The notes under the pieces are model-generated. The model had not been told where the DNA came from. It saw nothing but the letters and a program-made list of their open reading frames with translations, and did no database searches. Positions 18,667 to 27,671 of a stretch of 64,000 bases of DNA are shown here, piece after piece (position 1 is the stretch's first letter; each line of letters opens with the position of its first letter). The DNA lies in assembly GCF_021021415.1 (NCBI RefSeq), contig NZ_JAINWJ010000009.1, positions 124,001-188,000 on the forward strand. Reading direction: 5' to 3'. This stretch comes from Martelella mediterranea (GTDB lineage: Bacteria; Pseudomonadota; Alphaproteobacteria; Rhizobiales; Rhizobiaceae). Made by a program: the position numbers and the translations under genes.

Positions 18667-19680
18667 ATGCTGGTTTTGCCGGTCCCGATGGTCACCGCTC
18701 TGGTGCTTGGCTTTCTGATCCTGCGGGTGCTGACGGTCGAGGAGCGCCCGCCGGTGGTGATCGTGTTTCTGTCGGCCTGCGCGGTGCAGAGCCTGATCGT
18801 CGCGGCCCTGCAATATTACGGGTTGTCGCTGCTGCGCCCGGTTCAGCCGGTGACGGCGACCCTGATACCGGTTCTGGCCTGGCTGACCTTCCAGACCGCG
18901 TTTCTGCGCCCGTTGAGGCCGGCGCGCGACAGCCTCCATCTTTTGGTGCCCGCCTTTGCCGTCTTTTGCATCCTGTTCGCGCCGGCCACCATCGATATTA
19001 TCCTGCCGGCGATCTTCATCGCCTATGGCGGGCTGATCCTCTACGTGCTGAAATCGGGCGGCGACGCCTTGCCGCTGGCGCGGCTTGAAGCAGGACGCCA
19101 GCCGCTGTGGCTCTGGACCGGCATCGCCGTCAGCCTGTTGCTGTCAGCGCTGAGCGATGGCCTGATCGCCGTCGCCTTCCTCTCCGACAATCCCGGATGG
19201 GCGCAACTGATCATCTCCATCTTCACCTCCTGCGCGCTGCTTTCGGTCGGCCTCTTGAGCGTTTCGCCGAATGCATTCGGAGAGACCGAAACGGAGACCC
19301 TGTCACGGCCCACCGCCGCACCCGTGCCGGATGAAGGCGATCACGCGATCGTCGATCGGCTTGACGGTTTGCTGAAAGAGGAAAAGCTCTATCTCGAGCC
19401 TTCCCTCACCCTTGCGCGCCTTGCCCGACGCCTGCGACTGCCGGCAAAGCAGCTTTCCGCGGCCCTCAACCGGGCGACGGGCGAGAATATCTCGCGCCAC
19501 ATCAACCGGTTTCGAATCGACCATGCCTGCGAAAGGCTTGCTTCCGGCGACAGCGTCACCACCGCCATGCTGGAAAGCGGCTTCAACACCAAGTCGAACT
19601 TCAACCGGGAGTTCCAGCGGGTCACCGGCAAAAGCCCTTCGGCCTGGGTGAAGACGACCCGGCTGTCTGAAAGCCTCTAA
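18667..19680 (+). CDS. AraC-family transcriptional regulator with membrane-spanning N-terminal half
   Basis: 337 residues. The first ~205 contain about six or seven hydrophobic segments (for example TALVLGFLILRVL and LIISIFTSCALLSVGLL), and the last ~110 form an AraC-type double helix-turn-helix (LTLARLARRLRLPAKQLSAAL, SVTTAMLESGFNTKSNFNREF). Such proteins sense a signal at or in the membrane and act directly on DNA. The start follows GAAGGAGACGAC. The gene is divergent from the secreted hydrolase, a likely target. Its stop overlaps the convergent ogt stop by four bases. Confidence 0.88.
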   Translation: MLVLPVPMVTALVLGFLILRVLTVEERPPVVIVFLSACAVQSLIVAALQYYGLSLLRPVQPVTATLIPVLAWLTFQTAFLRPLRPARDSLHLLVPAFAVFCILFAPATIDIILPAIFIAYGGLILYVLKSGGDALPLARLEAGRQPLWLWTGIAVSLLLSALSDGLIAVAFLSDNPGWAQLIISIFTSCALLSVGLLSVSPNAFGETETETLSRPTAAPVPDEGDHAIVDRLDGLLKEEKLYLEPSLTLARLARRLRLPAKQLSAALNRATGENISRHINRFRIDHACERLASGDSVTTAMLESGFNTKSNFNREFQRVTGKSPSAWVKTTRLSESL

Positions 19681-20195
19681 AAACGGCCGGCAAACAGATC
19701 CGCCTGCGGCGGCTCCTCCCACGCGTTTTCGAGCTTCAGCAGATATTTCTTGGTCGGCAGCCCGCCGCCGAAGCCGGTGAGCGCGCCGTTGGCGCCGATG
19801 ACGCGGTGGCAGGGCAGCAGGATCGGCAGCGGATTGTTGCCATTGGCGGTGCCCACCGCGCGGCTGGCATTGGCATCGCCGAGCGTTCTGGCGATGGCTC
19901 CGTAGGTCGTGGTCTCGCCATAGGGGATCGTTGCCAGATATTCCCAGACTCGGTTCTGAAACCCGCTTCCCGACAGGTGATAGGCAAGGTCGAACTGCTT
20001 CAACTCGCCGGCGAAATAGGCATCGAGCTGACGCCGCGCTTCCGCGAACGGCGCATCATAGCGCTGCCAGTCCGGTCGCGGCCCAAACGCCTTGTGGCCG
20101 GTCGGAAACGAGATGAAGTGCAGCCGGTTGCCATCGCCAGCGACCAGCAGAGTGCCCACCGGGCTGTCGATATAGGTATAGAACAACCCGCTCAT
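19677..20195 (-). CDS. ogt: methylated-DNA--protein-cysteine methyltransferase (Ogt/AdaB type)
   Basis: Suicide repair enzyme that moves methyl groups from O6-methylguanine or O4-methylthymine to its own cysteine. From the ATG at 20195 it is 172 residues; the acceptor is Cys129 in LLPCHRVIGANG. A longer open frame from 20657 exists, but its first ~150 residues are the shadow of adaA. The ATG overlaps the adaA TGA, so the two are translationally coupled. Together they equal the two halves of the E. coli Ada protein, encoded separately. Confidence 0.95.
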   Translation of the reverse strand: MSGLFYTYIDSPVGTLLVAGDGNRLHFISFPTGHKAFGPRPDWQRYDAPFAEARRQLDAYFAGELKQFDLAYHLSGSGFQNRVWEYLATIPYGETTTYGAIARTLGDANASRAVGTANGNNPLPILLPCHRVIGANGALTGFGGGLPTKKYLLKLENAWEEPPQADLFAGRF

Positions 20196-20752
20196 CGCGT
20201 CGGTCTCCGGATCGCCGTGGGCGGCCGTCCATAAAGCCTCGCAAACGCGGCATTGAAGCGCCGGACGCTGCCAAAGCCGGCGCGCACCGCCACCTCCACG
20301 ACCGGCAGCGAAGTCTCGTCCAGAAGCCGCTTCGCCCGACCGATCCTGAGCGTCTGGGCTGTCTGTAGCGGCGACGCCCCGACATGGACGGCAAAAAGCC
20401 GCGACAAATGCCGCGCGCCAACGCCGAGGCGTGCGGCAAGGTCCTCCACCGTGCCAGTGTCCAGCGCGCCCTCGTCGATCAGCTTCAGCGCCCGCTCGAC
20501 TGTTGTGCGGGTTCCATTCCAGGCCGGCGAAAACGGCGCGGTTTCCGGCCGGCAGCGCAGGCACGGCCGGTAGCCCGCCCGCTCGCAGGCGGCGGCCGTC
20601 GGATAATAGCTGACATTCTTCGTCAGCGGCTGTTTTACCGGGCAGACCGGCCGGCAATAGATCATCGTCGTGCGAACAGCGGTAAAGAACCTGCCGTCAT
20701 ACGCCGGATTGCGCGCCTGCCGCGCTGTTTCGCATGTATCGAAATCCAACAT
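20192..20752 (-). CDS. adaA: Ada regulatory half: methylphosphotriester acceptor and AraC-type activator (AdaA)
   Basis: 186 residues. The N-terminal zinc site is Cys33, Cys37, Cys64 and Cys67 (YCRPVC and RPCLRC), corresponding to Cys38, 42, 69 and 72 of E. coli Ada; Cys33 is the expected methyl acceptor. An AraC helix-turn-helix domain fills residues 80-186 (DLAARLGVGARHLSRLF). When methylated it should activate its own operon and the downstream ogt. The C-terminal methyltransferase domain of full Ada is missing here because it is the separate next gene. It is divergent from the imuA-imuB-dnaE2 mutagenesis genes. Confidence 0.93.
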   Translation of the reverse strand: MLDFDTCETARQARNPAYDGRFFTAVRTTMIYCRPVCPVKQPLTKNVSYYPTAAACERAGYRPCLRCRPETAPFSPAWNGTRTTVERALKLIDEGALDTGTVEDLAARLGVGARHLSRLFAVHVGASPLQTAQTLRIGRAKRLLDETSLPVVEVAVRAGFGSVRRFNAAFARLYGRPPTAIRRPTR

Positions 20753-20891
20753 GGCCCGATTTTAGCAGCGCCGGTTGAGGGAGGCGAGCAAGTTGTCATT
20801 ATGAGGTCCGAAAACGGCCGGTGACATAACCGCGGGAGGTATCTTTCCGCTGCTCGAACCGTATTTCAGCATCGCCCATCCTCACAGATTT

Positions 20892-20906
20892 GTTCCCTTT
20901 TCATTC
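20892..20906 (+). promoter_or_regulatory. candidate LexA box ahead of imuA
   Basis: GTTC (20892-20895), seven bases, then ATTC (20903-20906). The alphaproteobacterial LexA site is the direct repeat GTTC-N7-GTTC, so this has one mismatch. It lies 28 bases before the imuA ATG, where an SOS operator is expected for this cassette. Confidence 0.6.
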
Positions 20907-20933
20907 TCATCCGATCCGCTATATCATCGTCCC

Positions 20934-21515
20934 ATGCAGGATGAGTTTTCGACCATATTTCCGCTCCAGCGCGGCCGGGTGCATGATGCTTCCGGCCCCG
21001 GCGCCCCTTTCTTTGCGGCAGCCCTTGCCGGGATGACCGGCGGCGCGGTGCTGTGGATCAAGCCGGCATGGTTTGCCGAGGAGATCAATCCGGTGGCGTT
21101 TTCGGCGTTTTTCGATCCGCGCGACATCATCCTGGCGCGCACTGCGGACCAGACGGAAACGCTTGCCGCCGCCGAAGAGGGTCTGCGTTCGGGCGCTGTC
21201 GGCCTCGTGGTTATGGAGGTGGACAAGCCGATCGAGCTCACCCCGGGACGCCGGCTGCAGCTTGCCGCCGAAAGCGGCCGCAGCATCGGGCTTTCGCTGC
21301 ATCCCGAAGGCGCCGGCAATCAGGCGGCGACCACGCGCTGGCTCTGCAGGCCGCTATTTTCCGCTTCCGACTCGACTCTGCAGGAGTGGTCGATTATAAA
21401 GAACAAAACAGGAACAAATAACAGTTGGGCAGTGCGTTGGGATGAAACGGCGCGTCGTATCCATATGGTTTCAGAGACTGCCGAGCGAGCGGGTTCTCAG
21501 GGCCCGCCCGGTTGA
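20934..21515 (+). CDS. imuA: ImuA, RecA-like subunit of the mutasome
   Basis: 193 residues. ImuA proteins are reduced RecA/SulA-like partners of ImuB and DnaE2 in damage-induced translesion synthesis. Weak family features are visible: the LQRGRVHDASGPGA start, IILARTADQTETLAAAEEGL, and a C-terminal WSIIKNKTGTNNSWAVRWDE. It is shorter than many ImuA proteins (often 230-280), and no Walker A is visible. The last 74 bases overlap imuB in another frame. The assignment rests mostly on gene order with imuB and dnaE2. Confidence 0.85.
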   Translation: MQDEFSTIFPLQRGRVHDASGPGAPFFAAALAGMTGGAVLWIKPAWFAEEINPVAFSAFFDPRDIILARTADQTETLAAAEEGLRSGAVGLVVMEVDKPIELTPGRRLQLAAESGRSIGLSLHPEGAGNQAATTRWLCRPLFSASDSTLQEWSIIKNKTGTNNSWAVRWDETARRIHMVSETAERAGSQGPPG

Positions 21516-22911
21516 TGGCCCGTTCGCCGTCACGCTGAGCGAGGGCAATCACGACCGGCTTTACGACCTCAACCGTGAGGCCGAGGGCCAGGGGCTGGAG
21601 CGCGGCATGGGGCTGGCCGATGCCCGCGCCTATGTGCCGGACCTCGTCACCCGCCCCGCCGATATAGACGCGGACCGGCGCTTCCTCACCATGCTCGCCC
21701 GCTGGGCGACGCGCTACACGCCCCATGCCGGGCTCGACGGCGAGGACGGGCTGGTGCTCGACATCACCGGCGCATCCCACCTTTTCGGCGGCGAGGCGGC
21801 GATGCTTGAAGACATGAAGGAGCGGCTGTCGCGCGCCCGGCTTTCCGCGAAGATCGGCATCGCCGATACGCGGGGGGCGGCCTGGGCACTGGCCCATTTC
21901 GCCCCCGGCATTGCCCCGGAAGGCAAGACATCGGCCGCGCTTGGCCCGCTTTCGGTCGCAGCACTCCGCATCGACGACAAGACCGCAACCGCCCTGAAGC
22001 GCCTCGGCCTCAACACCATTGCCGACATGATGGCCCTGCCCCGCGCCACGCTCGCCCGCCGCTTCGACATGGCGCTGATCGAGCGGCTCGAACAGGCGCT
22101 CGGCACACGCGGCGAGGCCGTTTCGCCGCTTTCCGAACCACCGCATTATGGCGTGCGGATGAGTTTTCCCGAACCGATCGGCCTTGTGGATGACGTGATG
22201 GCCGCCCTTGCCCGCCTGCTGGACACGCTCTGCCTGCGGCTGAAGAGCCGGGAAGCAGGCGCGCGGGCCATCATGCTTTCGGTGGAGCGCGTCGACCAGA
22301 CCCGACAGAATGTCACCCTCCGCCTCGCCCGCCCGATCCGCGATGCGCCGCGCATTCTGCGGCTGTTCGAGCGCCCCGTGGGCGAGATCGACGCCGGTTT
22401 CGGCATCGAGCGGATCCGGCTGGAGGCGCGCGGCGTGGAAAGCCTGCCCGCCGAGCAGATCGGCGAAGGCGGACTCATAGAGGGCGAGGCGCTGGACGAT
22501 CTCGTCACACGGCTCGGCGCGCGCATCGGGCTCGACAACATCGTCCGCTTCCAGCCGGTGGCGAGCCATATTCCCGAGCGCGGCTTTACCGAAAACCCCG
22601 CCGCCTATGGCCGGGTGGATGCCGAATGGCGCATGGACCATCCACGCCCCTTGCGCATGTTCGCCCCCGAGCCGGTGACGAGCGATGCCGCCCGCCGCCC
22701 GCCCTCGCGGTTTTCCTGGCGGCGCATGCGGTTCGAGACGGCTTCAAGCACCGGGCCGGAGCGGATCGCGCCGGAATGGTGGCGGCCGGACGAGGCCTGG
22801 CGCACGGGGCTTCGCGATTACTGGCGGGTGGAAACCCGGCAGGGGCTCAGGCTGTGGATGTTCCACACCCCGCAGGCCCCCGGCTGGTTCGTCCATGGCC
22901 TGTTCGCCTGA
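21442..22911 (+). CDS. imuB: ImuB, catalytically inactive Y-family polymerase-like protein
   Basis: 489 residues with Y-family fold features (WFQRLPSERVLRARP start; AKIGIADTRGAAWALAHF; a helix-hairpin-helix-like LKRLGLNTIADMMALPR). The acidic catalytic residues of active Y-family polymerases are missing at the N-terminus, as in known ImuB. ImuB acts as a hub that links DnaE2 and ImuA to the beta clamp. The start at 21442 gives the conserved N-terminus and implies a 74-base overlap with imuA. dnaE2 follows nine bases after the stop. Confidence 0.93.
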   Translation: MKRRVVSIWFQRLPSERVLRARPVDGPFAVTLSEGNHDRLYDLNREAEGQGLERGMGLADARAYVPDLVTRPADIDADRRFLTMLARWATRYTPHAGLDGEDGLVLDITGASHLFGGEAAMLEDMKERLSRARLSAKIGIADTRGAAWALAHFAPGIAPEGKTSAALGPLSVAALRIDDKTATALKRLGLNTIADMMALPRATLARRFDMALIERLEQALGTRGEAVSPLSEPPHYGVRMSFPEPIGLVDDVMAALARLLDTLCLRLKSREAGARAIMLSVERVDQTRQNVTLRLARPIRDAPRILRLFERPVGEIDAGFGIERIRLEARGVESLPAEQIGEGGLIEGEALDDLVTRLGARIGLDNIVRFQPVASHIPERGFTENPAAYGRVDAEWRMDHPRPLRMFAPEPVTSDAARRPPSRFSWRRMRFETASSTGPERIAPEWWRPDEAWRTGLRDYWRVETRQGLRLWMFHTPQAPGWFVHGLFA

Positions 22912-22920
22912 GGCCCGGCC

Positions 22921-25900
22921 ATGGATTATGCCGAGTTATGCGTCACCACCAATTTCACCTTCCTCACCGGCGCCTCGCATCCGGAGGAGATGGTGATCCG
23001 CGCCGCCGAGCTGGACCTCGCCGCGATCGCCATCACCGACCGCAACTCGCTCGCCGGCGTGGTCCGCGCCTTCCGGGCGCTGAAGGAGATCAGGCGCAAG
23101 ATCGAAAAACAGGCCGAGGAGCAGTCGATCCGGCTTTCAACCCATATCGATCCCTCGTCGCGCCAGCCGGCCGGCGATGCCAAGTCCATAGCCCTGCCGC
23201 CAATCCGCCGCCTGCCGCGCCTGATCGTCGGCTGCCGGCTGGTGCTGGCCGACAGCCCGGTCGATTTCGTGGCGCTGCCGAAGGACAAGCCAGCCTACCA
23301 GAAGCTGGTGCGGCTCCTGAGCCTCGGCAAGCGCCGCGCGCAAAAGGGCGAATGCCTGCTTTATCTGCGCGACATGCTGGAATGGGCCGATGGCTCCATC
23401 CTGATCGCGCTCCCCCAAGGACTGGAGAAGAAGGCGGAGGCGACAGACCATATCACCCAGGCGCACCGCCGCTTTCCCGGCTACGTGTTCACGGGTGCTG
23501 CCCCGCGTTATGACGGTTCCGATGCCGCCTGGTTTGCCGCCCTCACCGCCCTTTCGCACAAGACCGGCGCGCCAATGGTCGCCGTCGGCGACGTGCTGAT
23601 GCATCACGCCAGCCGCCGCCAGCTTGCCGACGTACTGACCTGCATGCGCCACCACATCACCATCGACGCTATCGGCCACCTTGCGCTGCCAAATGCCGAG
23701 CGGCGACTGAAACCGGCGGACGAGATGGCGCATATCTTCCGCGACCACCCCGCCGCCATCCGCCGCACGCTGGAAATCGCCGCCCGCCTCACCTTCGATC
23801 TCACCGAGCTTTCCTTCAACTATCCGGCCGAAGTCGCCCATGGTGAAGCGCCGCAGGCCCGGCTTGCACGGCTGACCTGGGAAGGGCTGAAGCGGCGCAA
23901 TCCCGAAGGCATTCCAGCGCGCAACCGGGAGCTTGCGGAAAAGGAACTGGCGCTGGTCGGCGAACTCGGCTACGCCGCCTATTTCCTCACCGTCCACGAC
24001 ATCATCGCCTATGCGCGCAGCAAGGGCATTCTGTGTCAGGGGCGCGGCTCGGCGGCCAATTCCATCCTCTGCTATGCGCTCGGCATCACCGATGTCAGGC
24101 CCGACATGATCGGCATGGTGTTCGAGCGCTTCGTCTCCCGCCATCGCGGCGAGCCGCCGGATATCGACGTGGATTTCGAGCATGAGCGGCGCGAGGAGGT
24201 GATCCAGCACATCTACGACAAATATGGCCGGGACCATGCCGGGCTCTGCGCCACCGTCATCCATTTCCGCTCGCGCGCGGCGATCCGCGAGGTCGGCAAG
24301 GTGATGGGCCTGTCGAACGATGTCACCGCCGCGCTTTCCGGCCAGATCTGGGGCATTTCCAGCAAGGGCGCCGAGCCCGAACGGCTGAAGGAGGTCGGTC
24401 TTGATCTTACCGACCGCAGGCTGACCCAGACCGTGCGCCTGATCGGCGAGATCATCGGCTTTCCCCGGCACCTGTCGCAGCATGTCGGCGGCTTCGTCAT
24501 TACCGAGGATCGGCTGGACGAGCTCTGCCCCATCGAAAACGCGGCAATGGAAGACCGCACCGTGATCGAATGGGACAAGGACGATATCGACGCGCTCAAT
24601 ATCCTCAAGGTCGATGTGTTGAGCCTCGGCATGCTGACCTGCCTGAAAAAGTGCTTCGAGTTGACCGCGCGCCATTACAACCGCCCGCTCGCCATCGCCG
24701 ACGTGCCGCAGGAGGATGAAGCGACCTATGACATGCTGCAAAAGGCCGATGCCATCGGCGTCTTCCAGGTGGAAAGCCGGGCGCAGATGAATTTTTTGCC
24801 CCGCATGAAACCGGCAACCTTCTACGATCTCGTCATCGAAGTGGCGATCGTGCGACCGGGCCCGATCCAGGGCGGCATGGTGCAGCCCTATATCCGAAGG
24901 CGGTTGGGGCACGAAAAGGTCACCTACCCGAAGGAGGAACTGCGCGGGGTGCTTGAAAAGACCAAGGGCGTGCCGCTGTTTCAGGAGCAGGCGATGCTGA
25001 TCGCCGTGGTCGCCGCCGGCTTTTCGCCGGAAGATGCCGACCGGCTGCGCCGCTCACTGGCAAGCTTCCGCCAGATGGGCACGATCGGTGAATTCGAGAC
25101 GCAGTTCGTCAACGGTATGCTGAAAAACGGCTACGAACTCGATTTCGCCCAGCGCTGCTTTGCCCAGATCAAGGGGTTTGCCGATTACGGCTTTCCCGAA
25201 AGCCATGCGGCGGCCTTTGCCATGCTCACCTATGTCTCGGCCTGGCTGAAATGCCATTATCCGGCGGCCTTCGCCTGCGCGCTGCTGAATTCGCAGCCGA
25301 TGGGCTTCTACGCCCCGGCCCAGATCGTCCGCGATGCCCGCGAGCATCAGGTGGAAGTCCGCCCCATCTCGGTCAATCACAGCGCCTGGGACTGCACGCT
25401 GGAGCGCCGCGCCGATGGCGCCTATGCCCTGCGGCTCGGCTTCCGCCAGATCAAGGGGCTGAAGCAGGAGGACGCGACATGGCTGGAGAACGCGCGCGGC
25501 AACGGCTACCAGACGCTGGAAGACGTGTGGCTGCGCGCCGGCCTGATGCCGGCGGTGCTGGAGCGTCTTGCCGAGGCCGATGCCTTTGCGGATGCCGGCC
25601 TGTCGCGCCGCGATGCGCTGTGGCGCGTCAAGGCAATCCGCGCGCCAAAACCGCTGCCGCTCTTCAATGATCCCATCGATGGCGAGCACATCAACGAACC
25701 GGATGTCATCCTGCCGACGATGAATCTCGGCGAGCAGGTGGTGGAGGATTATGTCGCCACCCGCATGAGCCTGCGCGCCCACCCGATGGAACTCTTACGC
25801 CCGAAAATGCCCGGCCTGACGCTGCATTCGGCGCTGGCGACAACGCCGCTGCGGCGCGTCAGCGTCTCAGGCCTGGTCATCACCCGCCAGCGCCCCGGCA

Positions 25901-26244
25901 CGGCCTCCGGCGTCATCTTCCTGACGCTGGAAGACGAAACCGGCGTCTCCAACGTCGTCGTGTGGAAAAAGGTCTATGAACGCTTCCGCCGCACGGTGAT
26001 GGGCGGCCGGCTGCTGAAGGTCACCGGAAAGCTGCAGCGCGAGGGCGTCGTCGTGCATGTGATCGCCGAAACCATCGAGGACTGCTCCTGGCGCCTCTCC
26101 GAACTCGGCCACCCGATGGACGACGCCATCGGCATCACCGATCCAAAGGCCGACGACACGCCGCGCCGCCCGAAACTCCAGCCCCGGGCCCACCACCCGC
26201 GGGAGCAGGCGAAACGGTTGTTCCCGAGCCGGGATTTTCATTGA
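22921..26244 (+). CDS. dnaE2: error-prone DNA polymerase DnaE2 (ImuC)
   Basis: A 1107-residue C-family DNA polymerase for lesion bypass and induced mutagenesis. A PHP domain opens the protein (TNFTFLTGASHPEEMV). The palm carries PDIDVDFEHERREEV with aspartates at 414, 416 and 418; GFPESHAAAFAMLTYVSAWLK and the C-terminal OB-fold (VSGLVITRQRPGTASGVIFL near residue 980) complete the layout. Its length is that of DnaE2, shorter than replicative DnaE1 (about 1160-1180). It is the third gene of the imu cassette and probably SOS-induced. Confidence 0.96.
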   Translation: MDYAELCVTTNFTFLTGASHPEEMVIRAAELDLAAIAITDRNSLAGVVRAFRALKEIRRKIEKQAEEQSIRLSTHIDPSSRQPAGDAKSIALPPIRRLPRLIVGCRLVLADSPVDFVALPKDKPAYQKLVRLLSLGKRRAQKGECLLYLRDMLEWADGSILIALPQGLEKKAEATDHITQAHRRFPGYVFTGAAPRYDGSDAAWFAALTALSHKTGAPMVAVGDVLMHHASRRQLADVLTCMRHHITIDAIGHLALPNAERRLKPADEMAHIFRDHPAAIRRTLEIAARLTFDLTELSFNYPAEVAHGEAPQARLARLTWEGLKRRNPEGIPARNRELAEKELALVGELGYAAYFLTVHDIIAYARSKGILCQGRGSAANSILCYALGITDVRPDMIGMVFERFVSRHRGEPPDIDVDFEHERREEVIQHIYDKYGRDHAGLCATVIHFRSRAAIREVGKVMGLSNDVTAALSGQIWGISSKGAEPERLKEVGLDLTDRRLTQTVRLIGEIIGFPRHLSQHVGGFVITEDRLDELCPIENAAMEDRTVIEWDKDDIDALNILKVDVLSLGMLTCLKKCFELTARHYNRPLAIADVPQEDEATYDMLQKADAIGVFQVESRAQMNFLPRMKPATFYDLVIEVAIVRPGPIQGGMVQPYIRRRLGHEKVTYPKEELRGVLEKTKGVPLFQEQAMLIAVVAAGFSPEDADRLRRSLASFRQMGTIGEFETQFVNGMLKNGYELDFAQRCFAQIKGFADYGFPESHAAAFAMLTYVSAWLKCHYPAAFACALLNSQPMGFYAPAQIVRDAREHQVEVRPISVNHSAWDCTLERRADGAYALRLGFRQIKGLKQEDATWLENARGNGYQTLEDVWLRAGLMPAVLERLAEADAFADAGLSRRDALWRVKAIRAPKPLPLFNDPIDGEHINEPDVILPTMNLGEQVVEDYVATRMSLRAHPMELLRPKMPGLTLHSALATTPLRRVSVSGLVITRQRPGTASGVIFLTLEDETGVSNVVVWKKVYERFRRTVMGGRLLKVTGKLQREGVVVHVIAETIEDCSWRLSELGHPMDDAIGITDPKADDTPRRPKLQPRAHHPREQAKRLFPSRDFH

Positions 26245-26303
26245 GTTTTCATCCGATACCAGGGCATGAAATACCCCGGCGCAGCCATGAGAGGACGAAA
26301 AAC

Positions 26304-26801
26304 TTGAAAACCCTTATCGCTTTCGCGGGCCTGCCCGGCGCGGGCAAGAGCACCATCGCCAGGGCGCTTTCGGTCAAGACAGGCGCGGTCTATCTCCGCG
26401 TCGATGAAATCGAGACCATCATGCTGGCGCATGACTCCGACCGGGATATCGGATCGGAGAGTTATGAGATTCTCGCCGCGCTCGCGACCTCCAATCTCGC
26501 CCTCGGCCATACCGTGATCACCGATTGCGTGAACCCCTGGGCGCTTACGAGAGAGATGTTCGCGGAGGCTGCCGCGCGGGCCGATGCCCGCTTTCTGGGG
26601 GTCGAGATCATCTGTTCCGATCCCGCCATGCACCGTCTGCGCGTCGAAGAGCGCCCGATCGATATCCCCGGCTGGAAGAAGCCCACATGGCAGGACGTGA
26701 TCGCGCGCGACTACGCCGCCTGGTCCATCGCCGATATCCGCATCGACACCGCCGGAAGCAGCGTCGAACAGGCCGTTTCGCAAATCATATCAAAGCTTTG
26801 A
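26304..26801 (+). CDS. small P-loop kinase-like ATPase (AAA_33 type)
   Basis: 165 residues from a TTG at 26304. Walker A GLPGAGKST lies at about residues 8-16, followed by a kinase-like core (VDEIETIML, HTVITDCVNPW, RLRVEERP), resembling small zeta-toxin/gluconate-kinase-like nucleotide-dependent kinases; the substrate is unknown. The frame is open from a TTG at 26241 overlapping the dnaE2 stop, but GAGGACGA at 26291-26298 precedes the TTG at 26304 and the conserved fold begins there, so the later start is chosen. It may be transcribed with dnaE2. Confidence 0.7.
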   Translation: MKTLIAFAGLPGAGKSTIARALSVKTGAVYLRVDEIETIMLAHDSDRDIGSESYEILAALATSNLALGHTVITDCVNPWALTREMFAEAAARADARFLGVEIICSDPAMHRLRVEERPIDIPGWKKPTWQDVIARDYAAWSIADIRIDTAGSSVEQAVSQIISKL

Positions 26802-26836
26802 GGCATCCGACCGGAAGCGGGCCCGGACACGACGCC

Positions 26837-27484
26837 TCAATACATCGACTTCCGATAGCTCTCCTCAAGCCCCTCATCCAACGTCTTCATCTCTTCCGGA
26901 TCCTCCGGCGCGGCGTCGATCTGGTCGAGGATGATCTTCACCAGTGACGGCATTTCGCTGCGGTCCTGGCGGCTTTCCGGGTCCCAGAGTCTCGAACGGC
27001 GGAAGGCCTTGGCGCAGTGCAGGAAAACCTCCTCGACATGGACGGCGATCGCGGTCAGCGGCAGGCGGTCCTTCATCGCAAGCAGCGCGAGCAGGTCGGG
27101 ATCGCGGGTGATCACGGCCCGGCCGTTCACCCGCAGCGTGTCATCGAAACCCGGCACCATGAAGATCAGGCCGACCGAAGGATTGGCGAGGATGTTCGAC
27201 TGGGTATCGAGCCGGTTATTGCCGGGCCGGTCGGGAATCAGCAGCGTCTTGTCATCCAGCACCTTCACGAACCCGCGCGGATCGCCGCGCGGGCTGACAT
27301 CCGCCCGGCCATCGGCCGCCTGGGTGCCGATACAGAGAAACGGCGAGCGCGCAATGAAATCGATCGCATGCCCGTCAAGGCGTGGCTGGGACTTCTTCGC
27401 CGCCAGGTCATGCGTTGCCGGAAACAGGGATCGCAGTTCCTGCTCGTCCGCTATCAGGAATTCCGGTTTCAATTCGCCCGCCAT
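26837..27484 (-). CDS. pyridoxamine 5'-phosphate oxidase-family flavin-binding protein
   Basis: 215 residues from the ATG at 27484, which has a GGAGGACGAGG ribosome site; longer in-frame starts to 27640 add unconserved residues. The split-barrel fold typical of FMN-binding PNPOx-like proteins is suggested by FLCIGTQAADGRADVSPRGD, LLIPDRPGNNRLDTQSNIL and GRAVITRDPDLL. Members of this MSMEG_1061-type group are uncharacterised FMN or F420 proteins. The C-terminal EEMKTLDEGLEESYRKSMY is helical. It is isolated between a plus-strand kinase and leuC. Confidence 0.82.
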   Translation of the reverse strand: MAGELKPEFLIADEQELRSLFPATHDLAAKKSQPRLDGHAIDFIARSPFLCIGTQAADGRADVSPRGDPRGFVKVLDDKTLLIPDRPGNNRLDTQSNILANPSVGLIFMVPGFDDTLRVNGRAVITRDPDLLALLAMKDRLPLTAIAVHVEEVFLHCAKAFRRSRLWDPESRQDRSEMPSLVKIILDQIDAAPEDPEEMKTLDEGLEESYRKSMY

Positions 27485-27607
27485 AACCTCGTCCTCCGTT
27501 CGGTTCGAGACATGAATGCCTCGCGAAAATCGCCTTGACAAGAGGGCGGCGCCGGCGCCCCAACGGTAAGGACAGGCGATCCTGTCGTCACCCACGGGTT
27601 TATACAC

Positions 27608-27636
27608 AAACAGGGGCGGATCGCTCCGCCCCCTGC
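27608..27636 (-). terminator. probable terminator of leuC
   Basis: CAGGGGCGGA (27611-27620) pairs with TCCGCCCCCTG (27625-27635) around TCGC. On the minus strand it is followed by TGTTTGTGT, a mixed T-rich tail, 36 bases after the leuC stop, so termination is likely but may be incomplete. Confidence 0.6.
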
Positions 27637-27671
27637 TCAATCTGTCGTGAAGGATGGACCTTTTGGGTCAG

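Noticed and set aside
19677-20657. Reading ogt as a 326-residue protein from 20657
   Set aside because: The first ~150 residues are the out-of-frame shadow of adaA; the ATG at 20195 overlapping the adaA stop gives a normal Ogt.
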